A DNA stretch of 21,407 nucleotides from Methanobacteriota archaeon (GCA_023396365.1 JAEWWL010000060.1:1-21407), one strand, 5' to 3'; positions 6,270 to 13,363 are shown, counted from the first letter of the stretch. Notes: generated from the letters alone by a model not told the origin. Program-made: numbers and translations.

Positions 6270-6950
6270 CTATCTAAGCGGAAGATATGGAATTGTCGGG
6301 AAAAGCTCGCTTTTTAATCTCTCCATTCCCACTCTTTCCATAAAGCGGGCAGTCCTTTCACCCGGCTTTCCGTTTGCCCTGTAATATTCAAGAAGTCTTT
6401 TTGTTAAGTCCAAAACCTCATCTTTTGTTAAGTCTTTTGCAATCACATCTCCGATTCTTGGTCTTCCGCCGGAATTTCCGCCAAATATTACCGTCCAGCC
6501 CTTCGCCGATCCAAAAACACCGATGTCTCTCATGTAGCTTTCACCGCAGCATCTGGGGCATCCGGAAATGCCCATTTTTAATTTGGCATGCATGTCCATC
6601 TTCTGATAGAGCTCTTCTATCTCAAGGCCGAGTCCAAGCGAATCCTGGTTTCCAAGTTTGCATACTGCAGTGCCCGGGCATGTCTGGACATAGTGAAGGC
6701 AGGGGGCTGTCGCCTCCCCGACCGGCATTCCCATATCTTTTTTTACGTTGTCAATATCCTCTTCTTTTATTCCGACAAGCGCCATCCTCTGGCCGGATGT
6801 CATTTTAATGATGGGGATATTGTATTTGCGAACTGTCTTTACGATGTTTTCCAGGTTCTCAGGCGTTACTATTCCTGCTGGGCTTCTTGGAACAACAGCA
6901 TATGTCTGTCTGTCTCTTTGAACAATTGCTCCTTTAATTTTCTCCGGCAT
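6270..6950 (-). CDS. Small dissimilatory sulfite reductase-like protein (Dsr-LP), siroheme/[4Fe-4S]
   Basis: A 226-residue member of the nitrite/sulfite reductase superfamily, of the short methanogen type called Dsr-LP. Residues 1-75 are the ferredoxin-like half (QTYAVVPRSPAGIVT, then KYNIPIIKMTSGQRMALVGI). The second half carries the cofactor cysteines: C91-x5-C97 in CPGTAVC and C131-x3-C135 in SGCPRCCGE, plus an extra Cys134. These should ligand a [4Fe-4S] cluster coupled to siroheme. Its physiological substrate is not established; sulfite, nitrite or another small molecule are options. There is no extra ferredoxin domain or F420 domain, so an outside electron donor is needed. The ATG is preceded by GGAGTG at a normal distance. 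A truncated paralogue lies 182 bp upstream on the same strand. Confidence 0.88.
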   Translation of the reverse strand: MPEKIKGAIVQRDRQTYAVVPRSPAGIVTPENLENIVKTVRKYNIPIIKMTSGQRMALVGIKEEDIDNVKKDMGMPVGEATAPCLHYVQTCPGTAVCKLGNQDSLGLGLEIEELYQKMDMHAKLKMGISGCPRCCGESYMRDIGVFGSAKGWTVIFGGNSGGRPRIGDVIAKDLTKDEVLDLTKRLLEYYRANGKPGERTARFMERVGMERLKSELFPTIPYLPLR

Positions 6951-7090
6951 TTAAAACACTCCTTTTGATTTTATTCTCCTTTGAATCATGATAGTATTAA
7001 ATGATTTGCCATTGCGATTTGGGATCAATAAATCCTGCAGAAAATTCATGACATAAAGTTGGATGATTCAAAATAGATTAAAAATCCAAT

Positions 7091-7113
7091 AAAAAGAAAA
7101 ATTGTCAAACAAT
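7091..7113 (-). terminator. Terminator-like hairpin after the truncated Dsr-LP paralogue
   Basis: ATTGT-CAA-ACAAT (7101-7113) forms a small hairpin about 20 nt after the stop of the truncated gene. On the minus strand it is followed directly by TTTTCTTTTT. The stem is short, so confidence is moderate. Confidence 0.4.
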
Positions 7114-7132
7114 ATATCAGGGCAATTTTGTT

Positions 7133-7405
7133 TTATGCCATGCAGGCTGAAGCCGTGGAAGTTCTTTTTTCATCCTGCAAAAGCCTGAGATCTTTTTTGA
7201 CATCATCAATGTCGGCCTCTCTGATTCCGATTAAAACAATTTTCTGGTCAGGAGACAGTTTAATAATTGGTATATTGTATTTTCTTACTGCCTGTGCTAC
7301 GGCCTCAAGTTTTTCCAATGTCAGGACTCCTACGGGGCTTCCCGTTATTATAGCGTAGGTTTGTCTTTCTCTTTGAAGAAAAGGAATATTTTGCGGATCT
7401 TTCAT
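7133..7405 (-). CDS. Truncated Dsr-LP paralogue: N-terminal ferredoxin-like half only
   Basis: About 90 residues that align with the first 75 residues of the neighbouring Dsr-LP without gaps; 36 of 63 positions from QRERQTYA to DVKKDL are identical by my count. The C-terminal half with the four cluster cysteines is missing, so it cannot bind siroheme/[4Fe-4S] in the usual way. The start is set at the ATG at 7405, because on the minus strand GGGGGGTG lies 6 nt before it and matches the GGAGGTG ribosome-site consensus. An in-frame GTG at 7414 overlaps that site and is less likely. It has its own terminator-like hairpin. The preserved frame and ribosome site suggest it is expressed, perhaps as a partner subunit or regulator, rather than dead. 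A recent pseudogene is the alternative. Confidence 0.7.
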   Translation of the reverse strand: MKDPQNIPFLQRERQTYAIITGSPVGVLTLEKLEAVAQAVRKYNIPIIKLSPDQKIVLIGIREADIDDVKKDLRLLQDEKRTSTASACMA

Positions 7406-7488
7406 CTCTGCCACCCCCCGGTGTATCTCTTCTATTAACTTTAATCTGTATTAATAATATCTGATTCCGCACATCATATTTGATATGC

Positions 7489-7503
7489 AAAAAATATTTA
7501 AAA
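7489..7503 (+). promoter_or_regulatory. TATA-like promoter of the ABC exporter operon
   Basis: AAAAAATATTTAAAA lies about 54 bp before the exporter ATPase start in the divergent region shared with the truncated Dsr-LP gene. This fits an archaeal TATA box with a leader of about 30 nt. Supported by composition and spacing only. Confidence 0.4.
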
Positions 7504-7549
7504 CCGGTAAATAAATCAGGTCTTTTAATAAATCTATGACACAGAGAAA

Positions 7550-8467
7550 ATGGACGCGGTTTTGGCTGAAAATCTTGTAAAATCATTTGGAGCGGTAAAA
7601 GCAGTTGACAACATCAGCCTGACAATAAAAGAAGGAGAGATTTTTGGATTTTTGGGGCCGAACGGGGCGGGAAAGACTACAACAATAAGGATGATTACCG
7701 GCGTTTTAATTCCTGACTTTGGAAATGTGAGGATATTTGGAACTGACATCCACAAAGATCCTCTGTCTGCCAAGCTTAATATGGGAATAATTCCTGAGAA
7801 CGGAACTGTATATGCTGATTTAACTGCTCTTCAGAATGTATTGTTGACTGCCAGGTTCTATGGGATGAAAAAGAATGAGCGGGAAATGCGGGCAAATGAG
7901 GTTTTGGAGAACCTCGGGCTTTCTGACAGGAAAAATTCTCTTGTCCGGTCTTTTTCAAAGGGAATGCGCCAGAGAGTATGTATTGCGGCAGCTATCGTCC
8001 ATTCGCCAAGACTTTTAATCCTTGATGAGCCTACAACCGGTCTTGATGTTTACAGCAGAAGGCTTGTTATTGATACTGTAAGGGAGATGAACAGCAACAA
8101 AAGCACAATTCTTCTGACAACACACAATATTGAAGAGGCAAATGCACTCTGCTCAAAGATAGCTGTGATAAACAGGGGCAGAATTGCTGCGGCTGAAAGC
8201 CCTGAGAATCTCAAGAAGAGATTTGATACATCAGGGTATGTCGAAGTTGCATTTGACAGGAAGGTTTCAGAAGAGATATTTTCATATCCCGGAATTGAGA
8301 AAGCCGAACATTGGGGAGATAAATGGCGAATCTATTCAGAAGATACTGACATGACTGTTAAATTTTTGTCATCGCTTGCTGAGCATGAAAAATTAAAATT
8401 TGTTAAAATTTCAACGTCAAATCCCTCACTTGAAGAGGCTTTTGTAAAACTTACAGAGGAGGCCTGA
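7550..8467 (+). CDS. ABC exporter ATPase, DrrA/CcmA-like
   Basis: A 305-residue cytosolic ATPase that should power the ABC-2 permease encoded next to it. Walker A is GPNGAGKT (36-43). The signature is the FSKGMRQR variant (135-142) typical of DrrA/Nod/CcmA-type exporters. Walker B is LLILDEPTTGLD (from 155) and the switch His lies in TTHNIEEA (about 192). Residues about 220-305 form the C-terminal domain usual in drug and lipid exporters of this class. The permease ATG follows the stop by one base, so translation is likely coupled. The substrate cannot be read from sequence; antibiotics, lipids or toxic metabolites are typical. The downstream MarR regulator fits a stress or toxin response. 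Confidence 0.93.
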   Translation: MDAVLAENLVKSFGAVKAVDNISLTIKEGEIFGFLGPNGAGKTTTIRMITGVLIPDFGNVRIFGTDIHKDPLSAKLNMGIIPENGTVYADLTALQNVLLTARFYGMKKNEREMRANEVLENLGLSDRKNSLVRSFSKGMRQRVCIAAAIVHSPRLLILDEPTTGLDVYSRRLVIDTVREMNSNKSTILLTTHNIEEANALCSKIAVINRGRIAAAESPENLKKRFDTSGYVEVAFDRKVSEEIFSYPGIEKAEHWGDKWRIYSEDTDMTVKFLSSLAEHEKLKFVKISTSNPSLEEAFVKLTEEA

Positions 8468-8468
8468 G

Positions 8469-9215
8469 ATGGATTATTCTGTTTTTTTGCGAAGCATTCT
8501 TGTCGTTGCCGAGAAGAATATGCGGATTTACTACTTCAAAGGCCCGGTTGTTGTATTCGGGCTTTTATTTCCTTTTCTTATGTTCACAGCATTTTTTATC
8601 GGGCGTTCCCTTGATATTAGGGCTTTTTTTCCGGGATTTTTGGGGATGATGCTCTTTTTTACAGCCTCATCTGTCGGCCCTCTTATTACTCCCTGGGAAA
8701 AACGTGAAAAAACATATGAGAGGCTTGTATCTCTCCCGGTAATTCTGGAAAGCATAATTGCAGGAGATATTTTAGCAGGTGCAGTCTTTGGTTTTGCAAT
8801 TTCATTGGTTGTATTTTTGATATGCATGGCGTTTATTGACCTTGCTGTTGCCGACACAATTGTGTTTATAATTGCCATGTTTCTTGGATCAATTACCTTT
8901 GCAGCGCTTGGGACACTTCTGGCATCGCCAACAACAGACAATCCGTCAAATATAATGATGCTCTCAAGCCTTGTCCGTCTGCCGCTGATTTTTATATCAG
9001 GGATATTCATACCTCTTGGTGAGCTTTCGGGATGGCTTTTTGTTTTGTCTTCCTTATCCCCTCTTACATATCTTGTGGATCTCTTAAACAGTGCCTTTGG
9101 AAACAGTGCAGTTTATCCGGCGTGGCTTGATATTTTTGTAATTCTTGCTGTTATTTTTGCATTTGTTTTTCTGACAAAGATTATCCAGAAAAGAAATCTT
9201 GTGAAAGGTGTCTGA
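8469..9215 (+). CDS. ABC-2 type permease subunit
   Basis: A 248-residue membrane protein with about six hydrophobic segments: roughly residues 25-45, 55-72, 100-122, 128-150, 165-190 and 220-240. The sequence between segments two and three (PWEKREKTYERLVSLPV) is the conserved ABC-2 coupling region that contacts the ATPase. It forms the membrane pore with the ATPase encoded one base upstream. A strong ribosome site, AGAGGAGG, lies 6 nt before the ATG, inside the end of the ATPase gene. A short dyad (TTGCC-N5-GGCAA, 9221-9235) follows the stop and could weaken read-through into marR. Confidence 0.92.
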   Translation: MDYSVFLRSILVVAEKNMRIYYFKGPVVVFGLLFPFLMFTAFFIGRSLDIRAFFPGFLGMMLFFTASSVGPLITPWEKREKTYERLVSLPVILESIIAGDILAGAVFGFAISLVVFLICMAFIDLAVADTIVFIIAMFLGSITFAALGTLLASPTTDNPSNIMMLSSLVRLPLIFISGIFIPLGELSGWLFVLSSLSPLTYLVDLLNSAFGNSAVYPAWLDIFVILAVIFAFVFLTKIIQKRNLVKGV

Positions 9216-9263
9216 GTGGTTTGCCAATGCGGCAATTATCTTTGACAGGCATAACTATTTATT

Positions 9264-9278
9264 GTTAATGTGCTTAAC
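9264..9278. promoter_or_regulatory. MarR-type operator upstream of marR (copy 1)
   Basis: GTTAA-TGTGC-TTAAC, a perfect 5-bp dyad with a 5-bp spacer, sits just after a TATA-like CTATTTATT. The same dyad within the extended match TTGTTAA-NN-TGCTTAACTA recurs before the methyltransferase gene at 9812. Placement immediately downstream of a TATA box would block polymerase recruitment, consistent with autorepression by the MarR protein. Confidence 0.65.
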
Positions 9279-9313
9279 TAAATTGGAGCAGAGTCAGGCG
9301 GGAACAATCTGTT

Positions 9314-9790
9314 ATGAGCAAAAAAATTCAGGGCATTGATTTTTCAAAAATTTCTGAGAAGTGGATCAGAATTCTAAATAAAATCGACTCAGAAGAAAAA
9401 ACTCCCAAAGATTTTGGTACAGGAGACTTTCTCCACCGCTCCGAGATTCATACTATTATGGCGGTAGGGGACAATCCCGGGATAAACGTGACTAACCTTT
9501 CTGAAATTCTTGGAATTTCAAAAAGCGCCATATCCCAGATGATAAAAAAGCTTGAGCGAAAAAAACTCATCGAGAGATTTGTCGAAGAGGAGAATAAAAA
9601 AGAGATAAGACTTGTTTTATCTCCAAAAGGAAAGATTGCATATCTTGGGCATGAGCAGCATCACGCAAGGATATTTGCAAAAATGCACAGTAAAATTGGC
9701 AGTCTTAATATTTCTGAGTTTGAACTGATTTCAGGTTTTTTATCGGCTGTTGAAGAAACGTTTGATGAATGTGAAAAAGAAGGGATGTAA
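9314..9790 (+). CDS. MarR-family transcriptional regulator
   Basis: A 158-residue winged-helix repressor. The DNA-binding domain lies at about 45-105: NVTNLSEILGISKSAISQMI (helix-turn-helix), KKLERKKLIERF and a wing with EEENKKEIRLVLSPKG, the usual MarR wing-to-helix sequence. Flanking helices should form the dimer. MarR proteins typically release DNA on binding a small phenolic or toxic ligand or on oxidation; there is no cysteine in the wing, so ligand control is more likely. A matching dyad is found upstream of this gene and upstream of the next, so it probably controls itself and the methyltransferase-EFR1 pair. It lies 98 bp after the exporter permease. No strong ribosome site is visible near the ATG. 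Confidence 0.9.
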   Translation: MSKKIQGIDFSKISEKWIRILNKIDSEEKTPKDFGTGDFLHRSEIHTIMAVGDNPGINVTNLSEILGISKSAISQMIKKLERKKLIERFVEEENKKEIRLVLSPKGKIAYLGHEQHHARIFAKMHSKIGSLNISEFELISGFLSAVEETFDECEKEGM

Positions 9791-9811
9791 TTTTTTTTGC
9801 AAATTTAAATT

Positions 9812-9826
9812 GTTAACCTGCTTAAC
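9812..9826. promoter_or_regulatory. MarR-type operator upstream of the methyltransferase (copy 2)
   Basis: GTTAA-CCTGC-TTAAC repeats the dyad seen upstream of marR, again just downstream of an A/T-rich TATA-like stretch (AAATTTAAAT). It lies 27 bp before the methyltransferase ATG, so a bound repressor would overlap the start of transcription. Confidence 0.65.
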
Positions 9827-9852
9827 TATATCTGCATAGTGCCGGAGTTACC

Positions 9853-10488
9853 ATGACTAAATCCATGATGAAATATGAAAAAGAAACTGAGGATAGAATC
9901 TGCAGGTTTTCTCCCCTGCATGTAAAAATGCTTGACAACAGGCTCAGAAGATTTTTCCTAAACCCTGAAAAGTTTTTAAAAAGCTATGTGAAGCCGGGGA
10001 TGGCAGTCATAGATATCGGATGCGGGACTGGTATTTTTACACATGAAATGATGAAACTTTCAGGTGCAAAAGGATCAGTTATTGCCTGTGATGTTCAGGA
10101 GGAGATGATTGAATATGCCAGAAAAAAGCTGAAGGGTACTGATAATTTCAGCAGGATAAAATGGCATGTGTGCAGTTCTGATTCGCTGAACCTTGGAAAT
10201 GAGAGTTGTTTTGATTTTGCTCTCTCTTTTTTCATGGTTCATGAGGTTCCTGACATGAACTCTTTGTTCAGGGAGGTTTTTACTCTCTTAAAGCCCGGCG
10301 GAATATACCTTATTGCAGAACCTGCCTTTCACGTAAGTAAGGAGGCATTCTCTTTTACAGTAAATACGGCGGAAAGGTGCGGATTTATGACAGCAGAGAT
10401 GAAAAAAATATCTATGGGCCGGATGGCTGTTTTAAAAAAGCCAGAATTATTGGGCGATGACAGCTTTTTGGGAGAAAAATTCCTATGA
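9853..10488 (+). CDS. Class I SAM-dependent methyltransferase
   Basis: A 211-residue Rossmann-fold methyltransferase. Motif I is VIDIGCGTGIF (about 52-62) and binds SAM. An acidic loop, VIACDVQEEMIEYA, holds the ribose contact. FALSFFMVHEVPD is motif II/IV, and LLKPGGIYLIAEP is the UbiE-type motif III. A long N-terminal helix region precedes motif I. It resembles small-molecule methyltransferases more than nucleic-acid or protein enzymes, but the substrate cannot be assigned. GGAG lies 6 nt before the ATG. Its stop overlaps the next ATG in an ATGA, so it is translationally coupled to the EFR1 flavodoxin-ferredoxin gene. The MarR-type dyad lies immediately upstream. Confidence 0.9.
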   Translation: MTKSMMKYEKETEDRICRFSPLHVKMLDNRLRRFFLNPEKFLKSYVKPGMAVIDIGCGTGIFTHEMMKLSGAKGSVIACDVQEEMIEYARKKLKGTDNFSRIKWHVCSSDSLNLGNESCFDFALSFFMVHEVPDMNSLFREVFTLLKPGGIYLIAEPAFHVSKEAFSFTVNTAERCGFMTAEMKKISMGRMAVLKKPELLGDDSFLGEKFL

Positions 10489-11306
10489 AAATACTTCTCG
10501 CTTATTTTTCGGCAACAGGAAATACCAAAAAAATAGCAGGTTATGTTTTTGAAAAGTTAAAAAAGTCAGGTGCTGATGTTGAGATGCTTGATATTACACC
10601 TTTGTCTGTCCGAAAGAAAAAGACAAATTTAAGCGGTTATGATACTTTTGTCTTTGGAATGCCGGTTCATTCATGGCGTGCACCGCGAATTGTCCGCAAC
10701 TGGCTAAAGACTCTTGATGGCTGCGGCAGGAAGTGTTCGATGTTTTTTACCTACGGGGGCTTTGGGATACATCCTGCCCATTACACAACTTGTAAAATCC
10801 TTGAAGAGAGAGGATTTTTAGTTGTTTCATCAGCAGAATTTTTAGCGGCTCACACTTTTAATCTTGGAGGATGGAGGGCTATGGAGAACAGACCGGACGA
10901 ACGGGATTTCTCTGTTGCGGATGAATATGCCCAAAAAACATATTTCAGGTTTTCATCAGAAGACTCCAAAATTAAAAAGGGCTTTGAAAAAACAGACTAT
11001 ACATCTGGTTTTCTTGATGATATTGAAAAATTCAGGTTCAGGATATTAACACAGCCCCCTTACATAAAGGAGAAGGAATGCATTAAATGCGGAATTTGTG
11101 AGGATGTCTGCCCTACGGGTGCCATGAATGCAGAATCGGGAAAGGCAGACTTAAAAATATGCATTGCATGCCTCGGATGCGTTTCAGCCTGCCCGAAGAA
11201 TGCTGTTTTTATAAACGATATGAGTGAAAGCTTTGCATACAAGCTTTCGGCTGAAAAAATAACAAAAGAGGCGATGGATAAAAAAGAAAGCAGAATTTAT
11301 CTTTGA
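10485..11306 (+). CDS. EFR1-type flavodoxin / 2x[4Fe-4S] ferredoxin fusion
   Basis: A 273-residue electron-transfer protein. The N-terminal half (1 to about 135) is flavodoxin-like, with the FMN phosphate loop SATGNTKK (9-16), FGMPVHSW (57-64) and TYGGFG (89-94). The C-terminal third holds a bacterial-type dicluster ferredoxin: CIKCGICEDVCP (C199, 202, 205, 209) and CIACLGCVSACP (C226, 229, 232, 236). An intact FMN site together with two [4Fe-4S] clusters suggests it passes low-potential electrons between ferredoxin and a flavin, in the cytosol. It overlaps the methyltransferase gene by four bases. Pairing with a methyltransferase may mean it reduces or reactivates a cofactor or substrate, but that is inference. 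It converges with the DUF6653-like gene. Confidence 0.92.
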   Translation: MKILLAYFSATGNTKKIAGYVFEKLKKSGADVEMLDITPLSVRKKKTNLSGYDTFVFGMPVHSWRAPRIVRNWLKTLDGCGRKCSMFFTYGGFGIHPAHYTTCKILEERGFLVVSSAEFLAAHTFNLGGWRAMENRPDERDFSVADEYAQKTYFRFSSEDSKIKKGFEKTDYTSGFLDDIEKFRFRILTQPPYIKEKECIKCGICEDVCPTGAMNAESGKADLKICIACLGCVSACPKNAVFINDMSESFAYKLSAEKITKEAMDKKESRIYL

Positions 11307-11329
11307 ATAATTTTTAGCAATACAATTTT

Positions 11330-11815
11330 TTAGAAAGAATGGTTTTTTAAATCCTCATATAGCCAGACCATCCTGTCCAGAAACCAGAGTTTTCCCATAT
11401 ATACAAGAGCACAGCCGAAGAGAACAGGCCAGCCCTCAAAAAACCAGATGCCATATATGACAAGCAAAAATCCAACAGCTGCAATCGCTGATAATATATT
11501 TGGGACATTTTTGTGATGTGCAGGTACCGGCAGCTCTTTTCTTTTGAGCCATATCCTCTCGCCAAGAACAGATTTTGACGCCCAGTTATCATATGATACC
11601 GGCTTTTGGAATAGTCGTGGATTTATGAATGTCCAGAGCAGAGCAATGATTACAGGGATGATAAACCAAAGTCCAAGCCATATTCTGCTCCAGAATGCAA
11701 TAATTAATAATGGAAGGCATGTGTTTCTTGTCCAGACGCTCATAGGGTTTGCATGTCTTTCCCATGCCTCATCATCAAGACGGAAGAATGACGCAATTAT
11801 CTTCTCTTTTGTCAT
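11330..11815 (-). CDS. DUF6653-like integral membrane protein
   Basis: A 161-residue protein with about four hydrophobic helices: roughly 30-45, 47-64, 106-124 and 127-143. A conserved-looking N-terminus (WERHANPMSVWTRNTCLPLL), a central NWASKSVLGERIWL and a C-terminal KLWFLDRMVWLYEDL match my memory of the DUF6653 family, found in both bacteria and archaea. No catalytic motif is evident and the function is unknown. On the minus strand a TATA-like stretch (TTAATTATAAC) lies about 29 bp before the ATG with no ribosome site, suggesting a short-leader or leaderless message. It converges with the EFR1 gene 23 bp away and appears to be transcribed alone. Confidence 0.78.
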   Translation of the reverse strand: MTKEKIIASFFRLDDEAWERHANPMSVWTRNTCLPLLIIAFWSRIWLGLWFIIPVIIALLWTFINPRLFQKPVSYDNWASKSVLGERIWLKRKELPVPAHHKNVPNILSAIAAVGFLLVIYGIWFFEGWPVLFGCALVYMGKLWFLDRMVWLYEDLKNHSF

Positions 11816-11901
11816 CTGAATAAGAGTCGGGGGTCTGTGATGTTATAATTAATCCGGATTTTTGGATTTTCTGCCGGTGTGTCCGGCTGATCTTTTATTA
11901 T

Positions 11902-12336
11902 TCACAAAACGCCGATATCCTCATTCCATAAATCCGGATTTTTCTCAATGAAATCAGACATCATATTTTTGCATTCAGGAAGATCAAGGTCTGTTATCAA
12001 AACACCATGCTCTGCCAAAAACTCTTTTGCGCCTGTAAAGCTTTCAGACTCTCCAGCGACAACTTTGGAAATATTGAACTGGACAACTGCACCGGCACAC
12101 AGGTAGCATGGCATAAGTGTTGAATAAAGAGTGCATCCTGCATATCTGCCTATCCTTCCGGCGTTTCTTAAGCAGTCGATTTCGGCGTGCATTAACGGAT
12201 CGTTTTCCTGCACTCTTCTGTTGTGACCCCTTGCGATAATTTTTCCTCCTCTTTCCAAAACCGCACCAATAGGAATTCCTCCTTCAGAAAGGCTTAATTT
12301 TGCCTCTTCAATTGCCGCTTTCATAAATTCATCCAT
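11902..12336 (-). CDS. Zinc-dependent cytosine deaminase, yeast FCY1-like
   Basis: A 144-residue member of the cytidine deaminase fold. The zinc ligands and catalytic glutamate are visible: HAE with His50 and Glu52, and PCYLC with Cys77 and Cys80. Beyond the shared motif it resembles yeast cytosine deaminase throughout: EGGIPIGAVL, GRGHN-like ARGHN, LYSTLMPC, and a C-terminus DLWNEDIG where yeast has DWFEDIG. It should therefore convert cytosine to uracil for salvage, rather than act on tRNA as TadA does. A small guanine or nucleoside deaminase is the alternative. GGGAGGT lies 10 nt before the ATG, and a TATA box about 48 bp upstream supports the start. It is apparently monocistronic. Confidence 0.85.
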   Translation of the reverse strand: MDEFMKAAIEEAKLSLSEGGIPIGAVLERGGKIIARGHNRRVQENDPLMHAEIDCLRNAGRIGRYAGCTLYSTLMPCYLCAGAVVQFNISKVVAGESESFTGAKEFLAEHGVLITDLDLPECKNMMSDFIEKNPDLWNEDIGVL

Positions 12337-12378
12337 TCTTAAAAATACCTCCCTGATGTACTTTGATAATTGCGCTTT

Positions 12379-12390
12379 TCATATATAACA
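12379..12390 (-). promoter_or_regulatory. TATA box of the cytosine deaminase gene
   Basis: On the minus strand TGTTATATATGA is centred about 48 bp before the ATG, leaving room for a leader of about 22 nt with the GGGAGGT ribosome site. Confidence 0.5.
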
Positions 12391-12502
12391 CAAAGGATGC
12401 TGAGAATATGGGATTTTTTTTTTTTGCAGGAAAGATCTCTGAAATTATAATTTGAGCACTTTTTTTTGTAAACCACAATTGTTAATTCCATGTCAAAATA
12501 GG

Positions 12503-12515
12503 AAAAAAACAAAAA
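12503..12515 (-). terminator. Oligo-T terminator after the Cdd1-like gene
   Basis: Just after the gene's stop the minus strand reads TTTTTGTTTTTTT, a pyrimidine tract of the kind used for archaeal termination. Confidence 0.45.
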
Positions 12516-12522
12516 GAACTAT

Positions 12523-12801
12523 TCAGTCCTTCCAGTTCCACCACAACAGAAGTGAGGAATCAGTGATATTCCCCTCGTTTTTGGCAAAATATACAGCGAG
12601 GCGGTAAACATAAAGATTGCAGCGGTCAGAACTTCCACCCTGCATAATACAAAGTTTAACATACATATCTTCAGGGTCTTCTCCTGCAAGAGATTCAACA
12701 GAAGTGTATCCAAGTGAGATCAGGTCTTCTGCTGTCTTTTTCCCGACTCCCGGAATCCTCATCAGATCCTTTTTTGCAACCTTATCATCAAAAAAAAGCA
12801 T
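12523..12801 (-). CDS. Cdd1-type helix-hairpin-helix protein
   Basis: A 92-residue protein of the family labelled 'pathogenicity locus' (Cdd1). Landmarks are IPGVGKKTAEDLISLGY (about 17-33, a helix-hairpin-helix), SVESLAGEDPEDMY, LCIMQGGSSDRCNLYVYRLAVYF (split here at about 51-73) and a C-terminal LLWWNWKD. The HhH motif resembles those that bind DNA backbones non-specifically in repair proteins, but the family has no proven activity and its name comes from a genomic location. Two cysteines (Cys51 and Cys61) are typical of the family. It lies 34 bp after a cysteine-rich membrane protein gene on the same strand, so the two are probably co-transcribed. Only a weak ribosome site (GGGATGA) is seen. 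Confidence 0.88.
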   Translation of the reverse strand: MLFFDDKVAKKDLMRIPGVGKKTAEDLISLGYTSVESLAGEDPEDMYVKLCIMQGGSSDRCNLYVYRLAVYFAKNEGNITDSSLLLWWNWKD

Positions 12802-12835
12802 TTTTATAATTCATCCCAAGAGCATGAGTTATTGC

Positions 12836-13363
12836 TCAGTCCTTTGCCGCACTTCCACTGCACAGATATCTCATCTTGCACTTTTCACATGAGATTTCAC
12901 GTGTCTTCCTGTTTCCTGATATTAAAACAAACATTACCAAAATTATGGCAAGAATTATCTTAAAATAAGAGAATTCAAAATAAGCTGATGCAAGAATTAA
13001 AGCAACCGGAAGAATTGAAACAGTCATCCAGAGGAACGGTGCAAACTTAGATGCAGTACAGCCCTCAAATTTGGATTCATCATCCTTTTTAAAAAGTTTT
13101 GCAGTGTAAATACCCCATCCCATTGCACATCTTTTACCGTAGTACCAGCATTTCGTGCAAAGACCCTTTCGCATCACAACCATAAACATAAGAGCCACAA
13201 AAAGGCCGTAAACAATTCCGGCTGCAGGATAAAACAGATATGCAGCATAAATTCCAAGGGCAAGCCAGATTATTATCATGATATTGGCAGTCACTATGCC
13301 TTTTTTGTCAAACTCTGCAATTCCCGCTTCATAGATTCCGCGTGAAGAAGATTTTTCATCCAT
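12836..13363 (-). CDS. Four-helix membrane protein with two cytosolic cysteine clusters
   Basis: A 175-residue integral membrane protein with predicted helices at about 26-46, 48-66, 108-126 and 130-149. Between helices 2 and 3 lies CTKCWYYGKRCAMGWG (C69, C72, C79), and Cys102 follows. After helix 4 comes CEKCKMRYLCSG (C159, C162, C168). With an N-in topology both clusters face the cytosol, so they could together bind a metal or iron-sulfur centre. I do not recognise a named family; the combination suggests a membrane redox or metal-sensing role, which is inference. A strong TATA box about 25 bp before the ATG with no ribosome site points to a leaderless mRNA. The Cdd1-like gene follows 34 bp downstream. 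Confidence 0.82.
   Translation of the reverse strand: MDEKSSSRGIYEAGIAEFDKKGIVTANIMIIIWLALGIYAAYLFYPAAGIVYGLFVALMFMVVMRKGLCTKCWYYGKRCAMGWGIYTAKLFKKDDESKFEGCTASKFAPFLWMTVSILPVALILASAYFEFSYFKIILAIILVMFVLISGNRKTREISCEKCKMRYLCSGSAAKD

Noticed and set aside
6374..6968. Plus-strand frames opposite Dsr-LP
   Set aside because: The minus-strand frame carries intact cofactor motifs and a ribosome site; the opposite frames do not.
9221..9235. TTGCC-N5-GGCAA dyad after the permease as a second MarR operator
   Set aside because: The sequence differs from the repeated GTTAA-N5-TTAAC dyad and lies before the TATA-like element; at most it is a weak hairpin.
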